64,000 nt of DNA from Pandoraea terrae (GCF_902459695.1 NZ_CABPRZ010000003.1:124001-188000); one strand, 5' to 3'; shown: positions 17,382 to 27,097, numbered from the stretch's first letter. Notes: generated from the letters alone by a model not told the origin. Numbers and translations: made by a program.

Positions 17382-17816
17382 TCAGTCGCGATCGTGGTCG
17401 GCCTTCAGCATCTTCAGCCGCGTCTGTCCATCGGGTGTGAAGTGTGTGCCGAACCGCACCAGCCCGGCCTGGTGCAGATGACAACTCATCGTGAAGCTCA
17501 GCAACATGCCTGGCTCGGTGTCTTCGATATCGATGCCGATCGACATCAGGCGCGGTTCGTATTTGAGCAGCGTGGTTTCAATCGCGTGCCGGAGCTTGTG
17601 CGCCGACGACGGCAGGTGGCGATAGATTTCCGACAGGTCGTCAAGGCCGTAATCGGGCAAGTGCGCCAGGCCGTTGCGGCGGCTGTTCAGGATCCGCTGG
17701 ATATTGTCCTGCACCGAAAGGAAGGTCTGCGTCGCTGGGTCGAAATCGTCGACGGCAGCGCCGTTCGCGAAATGTCCCGTTACCGCTTCGAAGAGTCCCG
17801 GCCCGCCACGTGTCAT
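17382..17816 (-). CDS. tssE: Type VI secretion baseplate subunit TssE
   Basis: 144 residues from the ATG at 17816, which overlaps the tssH stop as ATGA. It is a gp25-like protein, with family features SVQDNIQRILNSRRNG, LPDYGLDDLSEIYR and KYEPRLMSIGIDIED (the EPR motif). TssE joins TssK, TssF and TssG in the baseplate wedge from which the sheath is built. Longer upstream frames lie within tssH and are not used. It is the last gene of the minus arm of the cluster. Confidence 0.92.
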   Translation of the reverse strand: MTRGGPGLFEAVTGHFANGAAVDDFDPATQTFLSVQDNIQRILNSRRNGLAHLPDYGLDDLSEIYRHLPSSAHKLRHAIETTLLKYEPRLMSIGIDIEDTEPGMLLSFTMSCHLHQAGLVRFGTHFTPDGQTRLKMLKADHDRD

Positions 17817-20542
17817 GCCATCGCCCCCGTAGACGCGCCGAAGTCGACCACAATGCCTTCTTCCTCGGAAAACGTCAGGCGGATACCCTTCGGTGCCTCT
17901 GCGCCGGACGCTTTTCCGGACGGGCGCTGTTGCACGACTTGCAGCAACTCGCGCGATAGCACCGGCAAGATCTGCTGATCGAGCAGCGTGTCGATGTTGC
18001 GTGCGCCGGAATCGGGGAGTTGGCAAGCACGAACGAGTTCGGCCACCAGCGCGCCGTCGCATATGAGCGGCAAGCCGAATCGCCTGTCGATGCGCTGCGC
18101 GACCTTATCGACCTTCATTCGCACAATGGACGCCAGTGCCTCGGCCGACAGTTGGCGGTAGACGACCGTCTGGAACCGTGCGAGCAAGGCCGGCTGGAAA
18201 TGCTCGACCAGTTGCGGGCGTATCGCTTCCATCAGCATGCTCGTGGTGACTTCTCCGCCGGCTTCAGTGACCGCTTCGGTCGCGGCCATGATTTGCTCGC
18301 TGCCGAGATTCGACGTCATCACGATCACGGCGTTGCGGAAGTCGATCACGCGGCCCTCGCCATCGCGCATGAATCCGCGGTCGAAGACCTGGTAGAACAG
18401 ATTCAGCACGTCGCGGTGCGCCTTTTCGACCTCGTCGAGCAAAATCACGCTGTAGGGACGCTGCCGCACGGCCTCGGTGAGCACGCCGCCCTGTCCGTAG
18501 CCGACATAGCCCGGCGGCGATCCCTTCAACTGGGAAACGGTATGCGCCTCCTGATATTCGGAAAGATTGATCGTAATCAGCGCGCGTTCACCGCCGAACA
18601 TCAGGTCGGCAAGCGTGCGCGCGGTCTCCGTCTTGCCAACGCCTGAGGGGCCGGCCAGCAGGAACACGCCCAGGGGGGCCTCTTCGGATGTCAGCCCGGC
18701 CTTTGCGGCGCGAAGACTTTTCCCGAGTGCCGCGAGCGCGTCGTCCTGACCGACCACGACGCGCCCGAGACGCGTCTCCAGATCGAGCAATGTGGCGAGT
18801 TCGTCCTCGAGCAGGCTGCCGACCGGCACGCCTGTCCAGTCGGCGATGACGCGGGCGATTGCCGCTTCGTCCACCTCCGCGTGAAGCAGTGCATTCGGGC
18901 CGTGTTTTTCCATCTTCGTGTGAGCGGCGCGGATCGACGCCTGCAACGCTTCGCGAATCGCTTCGTCCGTCGCCGCGCGCCATTCTTCGCGCAGTGCAAC
19001 GAGCGCCGTGGCCGCCTTCTTCTGCTCGGCAAACGCCCGGTCAAGCGCTTCGCACTCGCGGGTCAACGCGGCAAGACGTACGTCAATGGCTGTCAGCCGG
19101 TCCGCGGCATCGGTGGATGTGAGGCCCTGATCCTCGGCCAGCGCCGCACGTTCCATGTCGAGTGCCGAACGCTCGGCGTGGCAGGCGGAAATGGCGATGG
19201 GCGTCGCTTCGGTGCTCATGCGCACGCGGGCCGCTGCGGTGTCGAGCAGATCCACGGCTTTATCCGGCAACTGGCGCCCGGTCAGGTAACGGCGCGACAG
19301 ACGCACTGCAGCGGCGATGGCCGCATCCGTGATGTGCACGCCGTGGTGCTCGGCGTAGCGGTCCTTCAGGCCGCGCAACATGAGGCAGGCACCGTCGTCG
19401 TCGGGCTCATCCACCTTGACCATCTGGAAGCGGCGTTCGAGCGCCGCATCGCGCTCGAAGTACTGCTTGTATTCGGACCATGTGGTGGCGGCAATGGTGC
19501 GCAGCTCGCCACGCGCGAGCGCCGGTTTCAACAAGTTCGCGGCATCGGCGCCACCCGCGGTATTGCCCGCGCCGATCAGCGTATGCGCCTCGTCGATGAA
19601 CAGCAGGATCGGCGTGGGCGACTGCTGGACCGCTTCGATAACGTTCTTCAGGCGTTGCTCGAATTCGCCTTTGACGCCCGCGCCCGCCTGCAGCAAGCCG
19701 AGATCGAGCGTCAAGACGCTGACGTCGCGAATCGCCGCCGGCACGTCGCCTTCGGCAATCTTCAGCGCCAGGCCTTCGACCAGCGCTGTCTTGCCGACAC
19801 CCGGCTCGCCGACCAGGATGGGATTGTTCTTGCGGCGGCGCGCGAGAATGTCGACCATCTGCCGGATCTCGACGTCCCGCCCGAACACCGGATCGATTTT
19901 TCCGCTGCGTGCCTTCTGTGTGATGTCGATGGTGAAGCGCCGTAGCGCCTCGGGTTCAGGCGGGCGAACTGTCGTCGCGCCTGCCGCTCCCGCGCCGGCC
20001 TCCCGCCCGGACGCATGTTCGGACTGCCCGTTTTGAGCCCACGTCGTCGTGTCGCTGGCTGTGGCCGGGGCCTCGATCGAGATCCGGTCAAGCTGGGGCA
20101 TCAGTCGCTCGATCTGTGTTCCTGAGACCGACAGCAGCGCCCACGCGTCGGGCGCGCGCAATAGCGCAGGCTTGTCGGCAAGTGCGGCCAGCAGGTGGGC
20201 AGAGCGGATCGATGGTTGTCCATCCTCGAGGGAGGCGCGCATCCATGCCGCTTCGAGCAGTTGCCCGAGCCGATCGGACAAGCCGGGCTTGCCGCGCAGT
20301 TCGTGCGGCAGGCGGTCGATGGCGTGGAGCAGGCCATGCCATATGCCGTCGACGTGAAGATCATAGTGGCGCACGATCGCAACCAGATCGCCGTTGCCCA
20401 GTTCAAGAAGCTTGATCAGCCAGTGCTCAATTTCGATGTTCCGGTGCGCACGCGTTTCGCACAGACTCGCCGCCTCGGCGAGGGCGCGCGTGCAGTGATC
20501 GTTGAGGCGGCGCAGGAACGGGGAAAGGTCGCGAGAGGTCAT
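17813..20542 (-). CDS. tssH: Type VI secretion sheath-recycling ATPase ClpV/TssH
   Basis: 909 residues, a double AAA+ ClpB-like unfoldase. A Clp-N domain occupies roughly the first 150 residues. Walker A motifs are GEPGVGKTA (about 244) and GPSGVGKTE (about 628), and Walker B of the first domain is ILLFIDEAHTL. A middle coiled-coil region lies between the domains. ClpV disassembles contracted TssBC sheaths so that they can be reused. The start codon at 20542 lacks a clear ribosome site and comes right after the T-run of a strong terminator, so expression probably depends on readthrough from hcp or a weak local promoter. Confidence 0.97.
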   Translation of the reverse strand: MTSRDLSPFLRRLNDHCTRALAEAASLCETRAHRNIEIEHWLIKLLELGNGDLVAIVRHYDLHVDGIWHGLLHAIDRLPHELRGKPGLSDRLGQLLEAAWMRASLEDGQPSIRSAHLLAALADKPALLRAPDAWALLSVSGTQIERLMPQLDRISIEAPATASDTTTWAQNGQSEHASGREAGAGAAGATTVRPPEPEALRRFTIDITQKARSGKIDPVFGRDVEIRQMVDILARRRKNNPILVGEPGVGKTALVEGLALKIAEGDVPAAIRDVSVLTLDLGLLQAGAGVKGEFEQRLKNVIEAVQQSPTPILLFIDEAHTLIGAGNTAGGADAANLLKPALARGELRTIAATTWSEYKQYFERDAALERRFQMVKVDEPDDDGACLMLRGLKDRYAEHHGVHITDAAIAAAVRLSRRYLTGRQLPDKAVDLLDTAAARVRMSTEATPIAISACHAERSALDMERAALAEDQGLTSTDAADRLTAIDVRLAALTRECEALDRAFAEQKKAATALVALREEWRAATDEAIREALQASIRAAHTKMEKHGPNALLHAEVDEAAIARVIADWTGVPVGSLLEDELATLLDLETRLGRVVVGQDDALAALGKSLRAAKAGLTSEEAPLGVFLLAGPSGVGKTETARTLADLMFGGERALITINLSEYQEAHTVSQLKGSPPGYVGYGQGGVLTEAVRQRPYSVILLDEVEKAHRDVLNLFYQVFDRGFMRDGEGRVIDFRNAVIVMTSNLGSEQIMAATEAVTEAGGEVTTSMLMEAIRPQLVEHFQPALLARFQTVVYRQLSAEALASIVRMKVDKVAQRIDRRFGLPLICDGALVAELVRACQLPDSGARNIDTLLDQQILPVLSRELLQVVQQRPSGKASGAEAPKGIRLTFSEEEGIVVDFGASTGAMA

Positions 20543-20545
20543 CGT

Positions 20546-20585
20546 AAAAGATCAAAAAGACGCCAGTCCGCGCGGCGGACTGGCG
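20546..20585 (-). terminator. Rho-independent terminator after hcp
   Basis: On the minus strand an 11-base perfect stem (CGCCAGTCCGC / GCGGACTGGCG, 3-base loop) is followed at once by TCTTTTTGATCTTTT. This is a textbook intrinsic terminator placed between hcp and tssH. It would make hcp mRNA abundant and limit tssH-tssE transcription. Confidence 0.85.
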
Positions 20586-20662
20586 CAAAACAGGACTGAC
20601 ACGGCATCAACGGGGGAAGCCGGCGCGGCCGTTGTCAGTCCCTGGAGCACTCAACCGTGGTA

Positions 20663-21148
20663 TTACGAGCGTTCGTTCCAGCTGTCGGCGTGGATGATGT
20701 TGCCGTCCTTGTACGACCAGGTAATCTTCTCGTAACGCAGCTCGACGTCTTCCAGATGGTTATGCTTCTCGTATGCCGGGTTCTTGATGTCGAGCATCTT
20801 CGGGTTGACCGCAACGACCTTGACGTTTTCGAGCTTCGTGTTGAAGTACTCCTTTTCCTTGCCCGCGTCGTCGATCTTGTACCACTTGAACTCGATCGAC
20901 TTGAGCGTTTGGCCGCTGGTGACTGCCTTGTACAGATACGGCGTCGAGGCATCGGTCTCCTTCGTGAAGGCGATGGGCTTGTGCTCGCGCGTGCCGGTCA
21001 GCTTGCCGGTGTTCGCATCGGTCGGGATCTTCACCGAATGATCGAATGCGATCACTTCCACGCTGCCTTCGCGGTCCTTGACCGTCACCGAGCCCTTGAT
21101 GTCGGCGCCGCCATCGTCCTTGATCCACATGTATGCGGGAATTGCCAT
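20663..21148 (-). CDS. hcp: Type VI secretion tube protein Hcp/TssD
   Basis: 161 residues from the ATG at 21148, which has a GAAGGAGA ribosome site; upstream frames have none. The start MAIPAYMWIKDDGGADIKGS and HKPIAFTKETDASTPYLYKA are typical of Hcp. Hcp forms hexamer rings that stack into the tube ejected with VgrG and PAAR, and small cargo may sit in its lumen. It lies 13 bases after the OmpA-hybrid gene and is followed by a strong terminator, as fits a highly made structural protein. Confidence 0.97.
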   Translation of the reverse strand: MAIPAYMWIKDDGGADIKGSVTVKDREGSVEVIAFDHSVKIPTDANTGKLTGTREHKPIAFTKETDASTPYLYKAVTSGQTLKSIEFKWYKIDDAGKEKEYFNTKLENVKVVAVNPKMLDIKNPAYEKHNHLEDVELRYEKITWSYKDGNIIHADSWNERS

Positions 21149-21161
21149 TGTGATTCTCCTT

Positions 21162-22910
21162 CTATGAACAGGCCGGATGGCCTTGGGGGGGTAATGGACT
21201 GCCGCGGTCATCGCGGCAATCCGGGACGAGCGTGATCTCGACGCGGCGGTTCGCTGCGCGTCCAGCTGCGGTGTCGTTCGAGGCCTTGGGCCGGGTGTCG
21301 CCGTAGCCCTGGATCGCGAAGTGCGACGATGGGATGCCCGACGCATCCGCGAGCCAGTCGCGCACGGACGCCGCGCGGGCTTCGGAGAGTTTCAAATTGC
21401 TGCCGGGATTGCCCACGGCATCGGTGTGGCCTGCGACGAGGACGCGCCTGTCGGCGTTTGCCTTGATCATCTCGAGCGCATTGACCAGCACGCGGTTCGA
21501 TCCCGGCTCAAGCGCGGCGCTGCCGCTCCGGAACAGGGAGAGGCTGTCCAGTTCGATCGTCGAAGGCGGTGGCGCCGGGGGCTGATAGCCGGCAATGAGG
21601 TCGCGCACGGGCGGCAGCAGCGTTGCGCCACGGTAGAAGCCTAGCCCAAGGCGTGGCGGCACGCCGGTGCTGGCGTAGCGTTCGAGTTCATCGCGATCGC
21701 GCTTGAGCGCTGTCAATGCGTCGGCACGTGCAGCGTGCTGGGCCGGTTCTAACGCGTTGTACTGTGCCATGTGGCCCGTGACACGTTGGACCAACGCGCG
21801 ATTCTGCCAGGCCGACGCGGCGGCCGCCGCGCAGAAGCCCAGCGCAAGCCAGACGAATGCATGCGCCAGCGCTAGCGATGCCAAGGACCGCACAGGTTGC
21901 CGCGGAATTCCCCGGATCAAGGCCTCCGGCAACGGATAGCGGATACGGGGGCCGCCCGTCGAGGGAAACGTCAAACCGGCGGCATCGGCAACGAACTGTC
22001 CGTACGGCGACGCCGGAGCGGGGCGTCCCTGCACCCCCGTTACGCCAAACGATGTGATACGCAATGGATGACCGGCCCGCTGCGTATCGACGAGCGCCGG
22101 CAGCACTGCGCGGCAAGCCCAACGCGTCAGCGCGTCGAGCCGCGCAGAACGATATGCGGCAGGTTCCCTGTGCTCGGCGATCGTCATGCGGGTGTACTGA
22201 TCGGCACGCGACGCAACCAGCGCCGGCAACGTGTCGATTCGCAGCGGCTCGCTCCCGGAAACGCCGAACCACGGACATTCGTCAGGCGCGGGACGCGCTT
22301 CTTCCGCGTACACGGCGACGCACACGGGCAACGGATAACCGACCGCGCGGCTGGCCTCGCCGATCGCGCTGCGCCAGCGCTTCAGGCTCGCCCCGAGCAC
22401 GGCATCGCTGTCGGCCTTGTCCGCGGCGATCAGGTGAGCGACGGCATCCGGTCCCTGTCCGCCGCGCCAGCGCTGCAGGGCGTCTGCAAGGTGCATGAGA
22501 TCGGCAGGCGCCCCGGCGCGCACCCAGATGGCCGTGTCCGTAATGCGGATTCGATCGACGCCGAACACGTGATCGAGTGCACGGTTCGCATCACTGACGG
22601 CAAGCACCAGCGGGGTATTGCGCTTGAGGTTGCCGGGCAACGACAGGAGTGCCGTGTCGATTGCGATCAGCAGGTGCGCGGTGGCTGCACGCCGCGCGCG
22701 TACGCGCCGCGTTGCAATGACGAAGGACAACAGCGCAAGGAATCCCGTCAGCATCGCCAGCACGGCGTTCCATCCTGCTGACCAGGGCGAGCAAAATGCC
22801 AGCCAGATCAGGGTGAGCGATGCGATCCAGGTGATCAGGGTTCGGTAAGGGTAGCCGGCCAAGCGTCGCTCCCTCAACTTGCCATTCGCGCGATAGCGGC
22901 TGTGAGCCAC
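21162..22910 (-). CDS. TssM-like/OmpA hybrid protein of the T6SS membrane complex
   Basis: 582 residues. Two helices at about 24-40 and 47-66, a cytoplasmic part (67-340) and a third helix at 342-366 repeat the topology of the TssM N-terminus. Local matches to TssM are also seen: LPVCVAVYAEE, FGVTGVQG and, after the third helix, VPPRLGLGFYRG, which resembles the RFGL-x-R start of the TssM periplasmic domain. The C-terminus (453-565) is an OmpA-type peptidoglycan-binding domain with VAGHTDAVG and LSEARAASVRDWL. It overlaps tssL by 37 bases. It probably anchors the membrane complex to the cell wall, a role filled by the OmpA part of TssL or TagL elsewhere. The link to TssM is my reading by eye. 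Confidence 0.8.
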   Translation of the reverse strand: MAHSRYRANGKLRERRLAGYPYRTLITWIASLTLIWLAFCSPWSAGWNAVLAMLTGFLALLSFVIATRRVRARRAATAHLLIAIDTALLSLPGNLKRNTPLVLAVSDANRALDHVFGVDRIRITDTAIWVRAGAPADLMHLADALQRWRGGQGPDAVAHLIAADKADSDAVLGASLKRWRSAIGEASRAVGYPLPVCVAVYAEEARPAPDECPWFGVSGSEPLRIDTLPALVASRADQYTRMTIAEHREPAAYRSARLDALTRWACRAVLPALVDTQRAGHPLRITSFGVTGVQGRPAPASPYGQFVADAAGLTFPSTGGPRIRYPLPEALIRGIPRQPVRSLASLALAHAFVWLALGFCAAAAASAWQNRALVQRVTGHMAQYNALEPAQHAARADALTALKRDRDELERYASTGVPPRLGLGFYRGATLLPPVRDLIAGYQPPAPPPSTIELDSLSLFRSGSAALEPGSNRVLVNALEMIKANADRRVLVAGHTDAVGNPGSNLKLSEARAASVRDWLADASGIPSSHFAIQGYGDTRPKASNDTAAGRAANRRVEITLVPDCRDDRGSPLPPQGHPACS

Positions 22911-23536
22911 TGATCGAGCGTGAGGTACGCGACGGCCGATGTGACGCAGGCGGCCAGCACCCAGGCAAGCGGCGACAGCTTGCCAAGCCGCCCGCGTGCG
23001 GCGCCGGACCTGACGATCACCGGCCCCGACGTATCGCGCTCGGATGCAAGGCGTTCATCGAGGGCTGCCATGAGCGCGACGCGGGCATTGCTGCCGTCCA
23101 GTGCGAATTGGCCTTCGAACCCCAAGTCCAGCACGGCGGCGAAGATCGCGAGCAGCGGCAGTACCGGCTGTGGCTGGGCGAGACGGCGTTTGATGCGCGT
23201 AATCAGTTCTTCGCCGGCATCATGACTCTTGAACTCGGTCACTTGCAGGGGCTGATGTTCCCATGCGTCGCGGTCGCTGCCCTTCAAGAAGCGCAGTGCT
23301 GCCTCGTCCAGTAGCGCACACTGGGCGTATGTAGCGTCCTCGACGATATCGGGCGGGTGGCCCGCCGATTCGAGTTCGGTCCGCAGGCGGTCGATCTGAG
23401 CCTTGCATTTCTCGCGGAACGTATCGAAGTGGGCCGGCGTGGCGTCATGGGCCAGACCCATGACCGTGAGCGCCGTGTCGCGTAATGCGACCGGCACAAG
23501 CGAAGTATCGCGGGGGGTGGAAACGGAAGGCATCAT
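22874..23536 (-). CDS. tssL: Type VI secretion membrane-complex subunit TssL (DotU)
   Basis: 220 residues, DotU family: a cytoplasmic helical domain with YAQCALLDEAAL and a single C-terminal membrane helix (about 190-210). TssL binds TssM and recruits the baseplate through TssK and TssE. It has no OmpA extension; that domain is in the next gene, which starts within this one. The start overlaps the tssK stop by 4 bases. Confidence 0.93.
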   Translation of the reverse strand: MMPSVSTPRDTSLVPVALRDTALTVMGLAHDATPAHFDTFREKCKAQIDRLRTELESAGHPPDIVEDATYAQCALLDEAALRFLKGSDRDAWEHQPLQVTEFKSHDAGEELITRIKRRLAQPQPVLPLLAIFAAVLDLGFEGQFALDGSNARVALMAALDERLASERDTSGPVIVRSGAARGRLGKLSPLAWVLAACVTSAVAYLTLDQWLTAAIARMAS

Positions 23537-24879
23537 GTCGGCAACACAGCGTAGAGTTCAAGCGACACGTCCGGGATCGACGACGGAACGTAGAACTGGC
23601 ATGCACGGGCGGCGATCATCCGTTTGAAAGCGGGGTGGGCGCCATCGAGTGCGAAGTACTGGTTCTCGATACGGATCGGAATCGCCGCCGGCAGGCGCGA
23701 CATCGTGCGCAACGGAATGCCGGGCAGCGCCGAGTTGACGATATGCTCCACCTCGTCCGGCGCGCCGGCCTTGCACAGGCGCGGCAGCTGTTCGAGCAGC
23801 GCGTGAGCGGGCAGGCCTGACTGGACTGACAGGTAATAGTCGGCGCCGTCGGCGAGCCGTTCGTCCTTGATCGCGCCGACCCAGACGGTCCCGCGCGGAC
23901 GTTCGAGCGCAATGGGCACGACGCGTGACGGAATGACGGCATCGAGCAGCACGCGGATCACGGATTCCAGTTCCGCGAACATGGGTTCGGGGGCCTGGTG
24001 GTCATACGGCGGGATCGACTGCAGCGTGTCGCTTGTCGAAAACGTCAGCAGCGCGCCGGCCAGCCGGGCGAGCACGCTGTACAGGCGCTCCGGGTGCTGG
24101 TCGGGGGCCTGGCACAGCCGCGCCAGATCCGGCCACGTGCTGTTGACGCTGTGCAGCAGCCAGAACAGCGAAACATCGGCGACGGCGTAGTCCGCGATCT
24201 GGTCGGCGCGCTCGCGCCGGCGCACGGCGAGGCTGCCGCTTTTCGCACTCAGTATCCCGGCCATTCGGTGTGTGCGTTCCATCAGGCGCTCGTTGGCCGA
24301 CAGGAAGAGGCACGGCGGCACGAACGCCGGATCGAGTTCGAACCGGCCCTGCGCATTGCGCACGAAGCGGCCGACCGGGCAGGTAACATAGGCGTCGGGG
24401 GCTTCGAAGTCGAACAGCAGCACCAGTGCATGCCGTTCGACGCTGATTTCCTCCTTGCCCTCGCCATTCAGGTCCGCGACTTGAAGGTATTCACGAAAGA
24501 ACCGGCGCGGCCGGGGGGGCTTCTGGTCGGCTTCGACGCAATTGCTGCCCTGTGCGTCGGCGAGCGCCAGGCCGACCCGTGCAACCACCGCGTCGATATT
24601 CGCGGGGACATCGCTCAGATCGCGCGCGGCGGGCAGGCAATCGGCCGTTTCGGTGTCGATGAACGTGCCGTCGGGCAGCCGCACGTCGAGCGTCTGCAGT
24701 TGCAAACGGTGGATCGACAGCGCCTGCGTGTCGAAGGCAACCCGGCGTACACCCCACGGGTCGGGGCCGGCCATGCGCGCAACACGCTCATCGGCGAAGC
24801 GGTCCCATAGTGCCTGCTGCTGGAAATGCTGGGGCGTCATGAAAATCCCTTGAGCCCACAGCGGTCTTGTAATCTTCAT
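23533..24879 (-). CDS. tssK: Type VI secretion baseplate subunit TssK
   Basis: 448 residues, the usual TssK length. The start KITRPLWAQGIFMTPQHFQQ is highly typical, and the C-terminal receptor-binding part has YFALDGAHPAFKRMIAARAC. TssK trimers link the baseplate wedges to the TssL-TssM membrane complex. The gene follows tssC after 124 bases in which I see no clear promoter or terminator, and it overlaps tssL. Confidence 0.95.
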   Translation of the reverse strand: MKITRPLWAQGIFMTPQHFQQQALWDRFADERVARMAGPDPWGVRRVAFDTQALSIHRLQLQTLDVRLPDGTFIDTETADCLPAARDLSDVPANIDAVVARVGLALADAQGSNCVEADQKPPRPRRFFREYLQVADLNGEGKEEISVERHALVLLFDFEAPDAYVTCPVGRFVRNAQGRFELDPAFVPPCLFLSANERLMERTHRMAGILSAKSGSLAVRRRERADQIADYAVADVSLFWLLHSVNSTWPDLARLCQAPDQHPERLYSVLARLAGALLTFSTSDTLQSIPPYDHQAPEPMFAELESVIRVLLDAVIPSRVVPIALERPRGTVWVGAIKDERLADGADYYLSVQSGLPAHALLEQLPRLCKAGAPDEVEHIVNSALPGIPLRTMSRLPAAIPIRIENQYFALDGAHPAFKRMIAARACQFYVPSSIPDVSLELYAVLPT

Positions 24880-25003
24880 CTTGTTTTGTGGATGCGCAAC
24901 GATGCACGATGCGTTGCCGCCCCCGCCTGGCAGGCGAGCCGCGCGCTGCCAAGACGGGCAGCCCGCAGCGGGGTGGCAACGGTGGATGGCGGGCGGCGAA
25001 CGC

Positions 25004-26551
25004 TCAGTTCTTCGCCTTCGGCATCTGCGAGACGAGCGACAGATTGATATCCATGCCCTCGATCTGGAAGTGCGGGACGATGAAGAGCTTGACGCGGAAG
25101 AAGCCCGGGTTGTCTTCGATATCCTCGACGATGACCTTCGCCTCGCGCAGCGGGTGCGAAGCCTGCAGGTCGTCGCCCGGGTCCGTCATCTCCGTGACCA
25201 GCGACTTGATCCACGTGTTCAGCTCGAGCTCCAGCAGGCGCCGGTCCTTGGTCGTGCCGATGTTTTCCCGCTGGATCAGCTTCAGGTAGTGCGCGATGCG
25301 CGAGAGCAGGAAAATGTACGGCAGGCGCGCATTGACGCGGCTGTTCGCGGTCGCTTCGCGGGTGTCGTACAGCGCCGGCTTTTGCGCCGAGTGCGCGGAG
25401 AAGAAGCACGCGAAGTCGTGGTTCTTGTAATACGACAGCGGGATGAAGCCGAGGTTGGCGAACTCGAACTCTCGCGTTTCCGGAATCAGCACTTCGCTCG
25501 GGATCTTCGCCTGATTGCCGGTGCCCAGATCGTACAGATGGATCGGCAGGTCTTCGACCAGGCCGCCGGCTTGCGGGCCGCGGATCTGCACGCACCAGCC
25601 GTTCTTGACGAAGCTGTCCACCATGTTCGCCGCGAACGCGAACGACGCATTCGCCCACAGATAGCGGGAGTGGTCCGGGCCCTTCACGCCTTCCGTGTAG
25701 TTGAACGCGCGCACGGGCACCGTTTCCGGGCCGTAGGGCAGGCGTGCCAGGAAGCGCGGCAGCGTCAGGCCGATGTAGCGGGCGTCGTCCGATTCGCGGA
25801 AGCTCTTCCACTTCAGGTACTCGGCGCGATCGAAGTAGTTGCCGATATCGCGAATGCTCGCCACTTCTTCCATCGAGTCCTTGCCGAAGAACGCCGGCGA
25901 TACCGAACCGATGAACGGCATGTGGGCAGACGCCGACACCTTGGAGATATTGCGCAGCAAGGCGATGTCCTGCGGACTGCGGCTGAACGCATAGTTCGAG
26001 ATGATCGAACCGATCGGCTCGCCGCCCGGCGTATCGTATTCCCGGATATAGGTGTGCAGATACAGACCGCTCTGGATCAGCTCCGGGGTGTCCTCGAAAT
26101 CCTGGCGCAGGGCATCCTTGGACACGTCGAGCACTTCGATCTTGACGTTCTTGCGGAAGTCGGTGCGATCGACCAGAAACTTCAGGCCCCGCCATGCCGA
26201 TTCAATCTCCTGGAAGGTCTCGTGGTGCATGATCGCATCGAGCTGGCGGCTGATCTGCTGATCGAGATGTTCGATATGGAAATCGAGCAGGCTCTTGTCC
26301 AGCCGGTCGACCTGCTGCGACGAATCCTTGATCATCTTCAGGAAGACGTTCATCGCTTGCGCAACGCGCTCGTCCAGCGACGACTCCGACAGCGTGTCGG
26401 CGCTTTGGAACGATTCGAACGGACGCGCCGTCGTGACCGGCGTCAGATTGATCTTTTCGCAAAGGGATTCATAGACGCTCTTGCCCGCTGCGTCGAGAAC
26501 GGCGGTGCCGGACGCGGCCGATTCAAGGTTATGCGATTCGTTTTTTGCCAT
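25004..26551 (-). CDS. tssC: Type VI secretion sheath large subunit TssC
   Basis: 515 residues. Family signatures are ESAWRGLKFLVDRTDF, IGSVSPAFFG, YIGLTLPRFLARLPYG and, at the end, VKLFIVPHFQIEGMDINLSL. TssC and TssB form the contractile sheath around the Hcp tube. The start is 27 bases after tssB, and the gene ends with the expected basic tail. Nothing is unusual. Confidence 0.97.
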   Translation of the reverse strand: MAKNESHNLESAASGTAVLDAAGKSVYESLCEKINLTPVTTARPFESFQSADTLSESSLDERVAQAMNVFLKMIKDSSQQVDRLDKSLLDFHIEHLDQQISRQLDAIMHHETFQEIESAWRGLKFLVDRTDFRKNVKIEVLDVSKDALRQDFEDTPELIQSGLYLHTYIREYDTPGGEPIGSIISNYAFSRSPQDIALLRNISKVSASAHMPFIGSVSPAFFGKDSMEEVASIRDIGNYFDRAEYLKWKSFRESDDARYIGLTLPRFLARLPYGPETVPVRAFNYTEGVKGPDHSRYLWANASFAFAANMVDSFVKNGWCVQIRGPQAGGLVEDLPIHLYDLGTGNQAKIPSEVLIPETREFEFANLGFIPLSYYKNHDFACFFSAHSAQKPALYDTREATANSRVNARLPYIFLLSRIAHYLKLIQRENIGTTKDRRLLELELNTWIKSLVTEMTDPGDDLQASHPLREAKVIVEDIEDNPGFFRVKLFIVPHFQIEGMDINLSLVSQMPKAKN

Positions 26552-26578
26552 GGTGCTTGACTCTCTCGTGGGCGGCGA

Positions 26579-27097
26579 TTACTGGCCGGATTGCGGGGCG
26601 GCCGGTGCGGCCTCGCCGATTTTGTGCAAATCGGCGCGCAGACGATCCGACAGGGCCGGATCCTTGAGGATTTTTTCGAGTTCGCGGCGGAACATCGCGT
26701 TGTCGAGCAGGTTCGACTTCAGGTCGCGCAGCAGATTGCGCGCGGCCATCAGCGCGCGCAGTTCGGGGACCTTTCCGGCCACGACATCCGGCTGGAAGTC
26801 GTGCATCGACTTGAAGTCGAGTTCGACGGGCAGTTCGGTGCCATCACCGGTCAACGTGTTCTCGACGGCGATCTTCGCCTTCGGGTTGTAGTCAGCCAAT
26901 ACCGCGTCGAAGTTGTTCTTGTTGATGTCCACACGCGTGCGCTCGCTGAGTGCTCGTGTGTCCTGGCCATTGCTGTAATCGCCCATCACCAGCAGCTTGA
27001 GCGGCAACTCAACCTTCTTCTGGGCGCCTCCCGTGTGCAGGTCGAGCTTGATATTGATCCGACTTTTCGGCACCTCATTCTGAAAGCTTTCGCTCAT
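26579..27097 (-). CDS. tssB: Type VI secretion sheath small subunit TssB
   Basis: 172 residues. It starts MSESFQNEVPKSRINIKLDL and contains ELPLKLLVMGDYSNGQD-like and DFKSMHDFQPDVVA motifs of the VipA/TssB family. It pairs with TssC in the sheath and carries the N-terminal region bound during assembly. It is the first gene of the minus arm and is divergent from vgrG. Confidence 0.96.
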   Translation of the reverse strand: MSESFQNEVPKSRINIKLDLHTGGAQKKVELPLKLLVMGDYSNGQDTRALSERTRVDINKNNFDAVLADYNPKAKIAVENTLTGDGTELPVELDFKSMHDFQPDVVAGKVPELRALMAARNLLRDLKSNLLDNAMFRRELEKILKDPALSDRLRADLHKIGEAAPAAPQSGQ

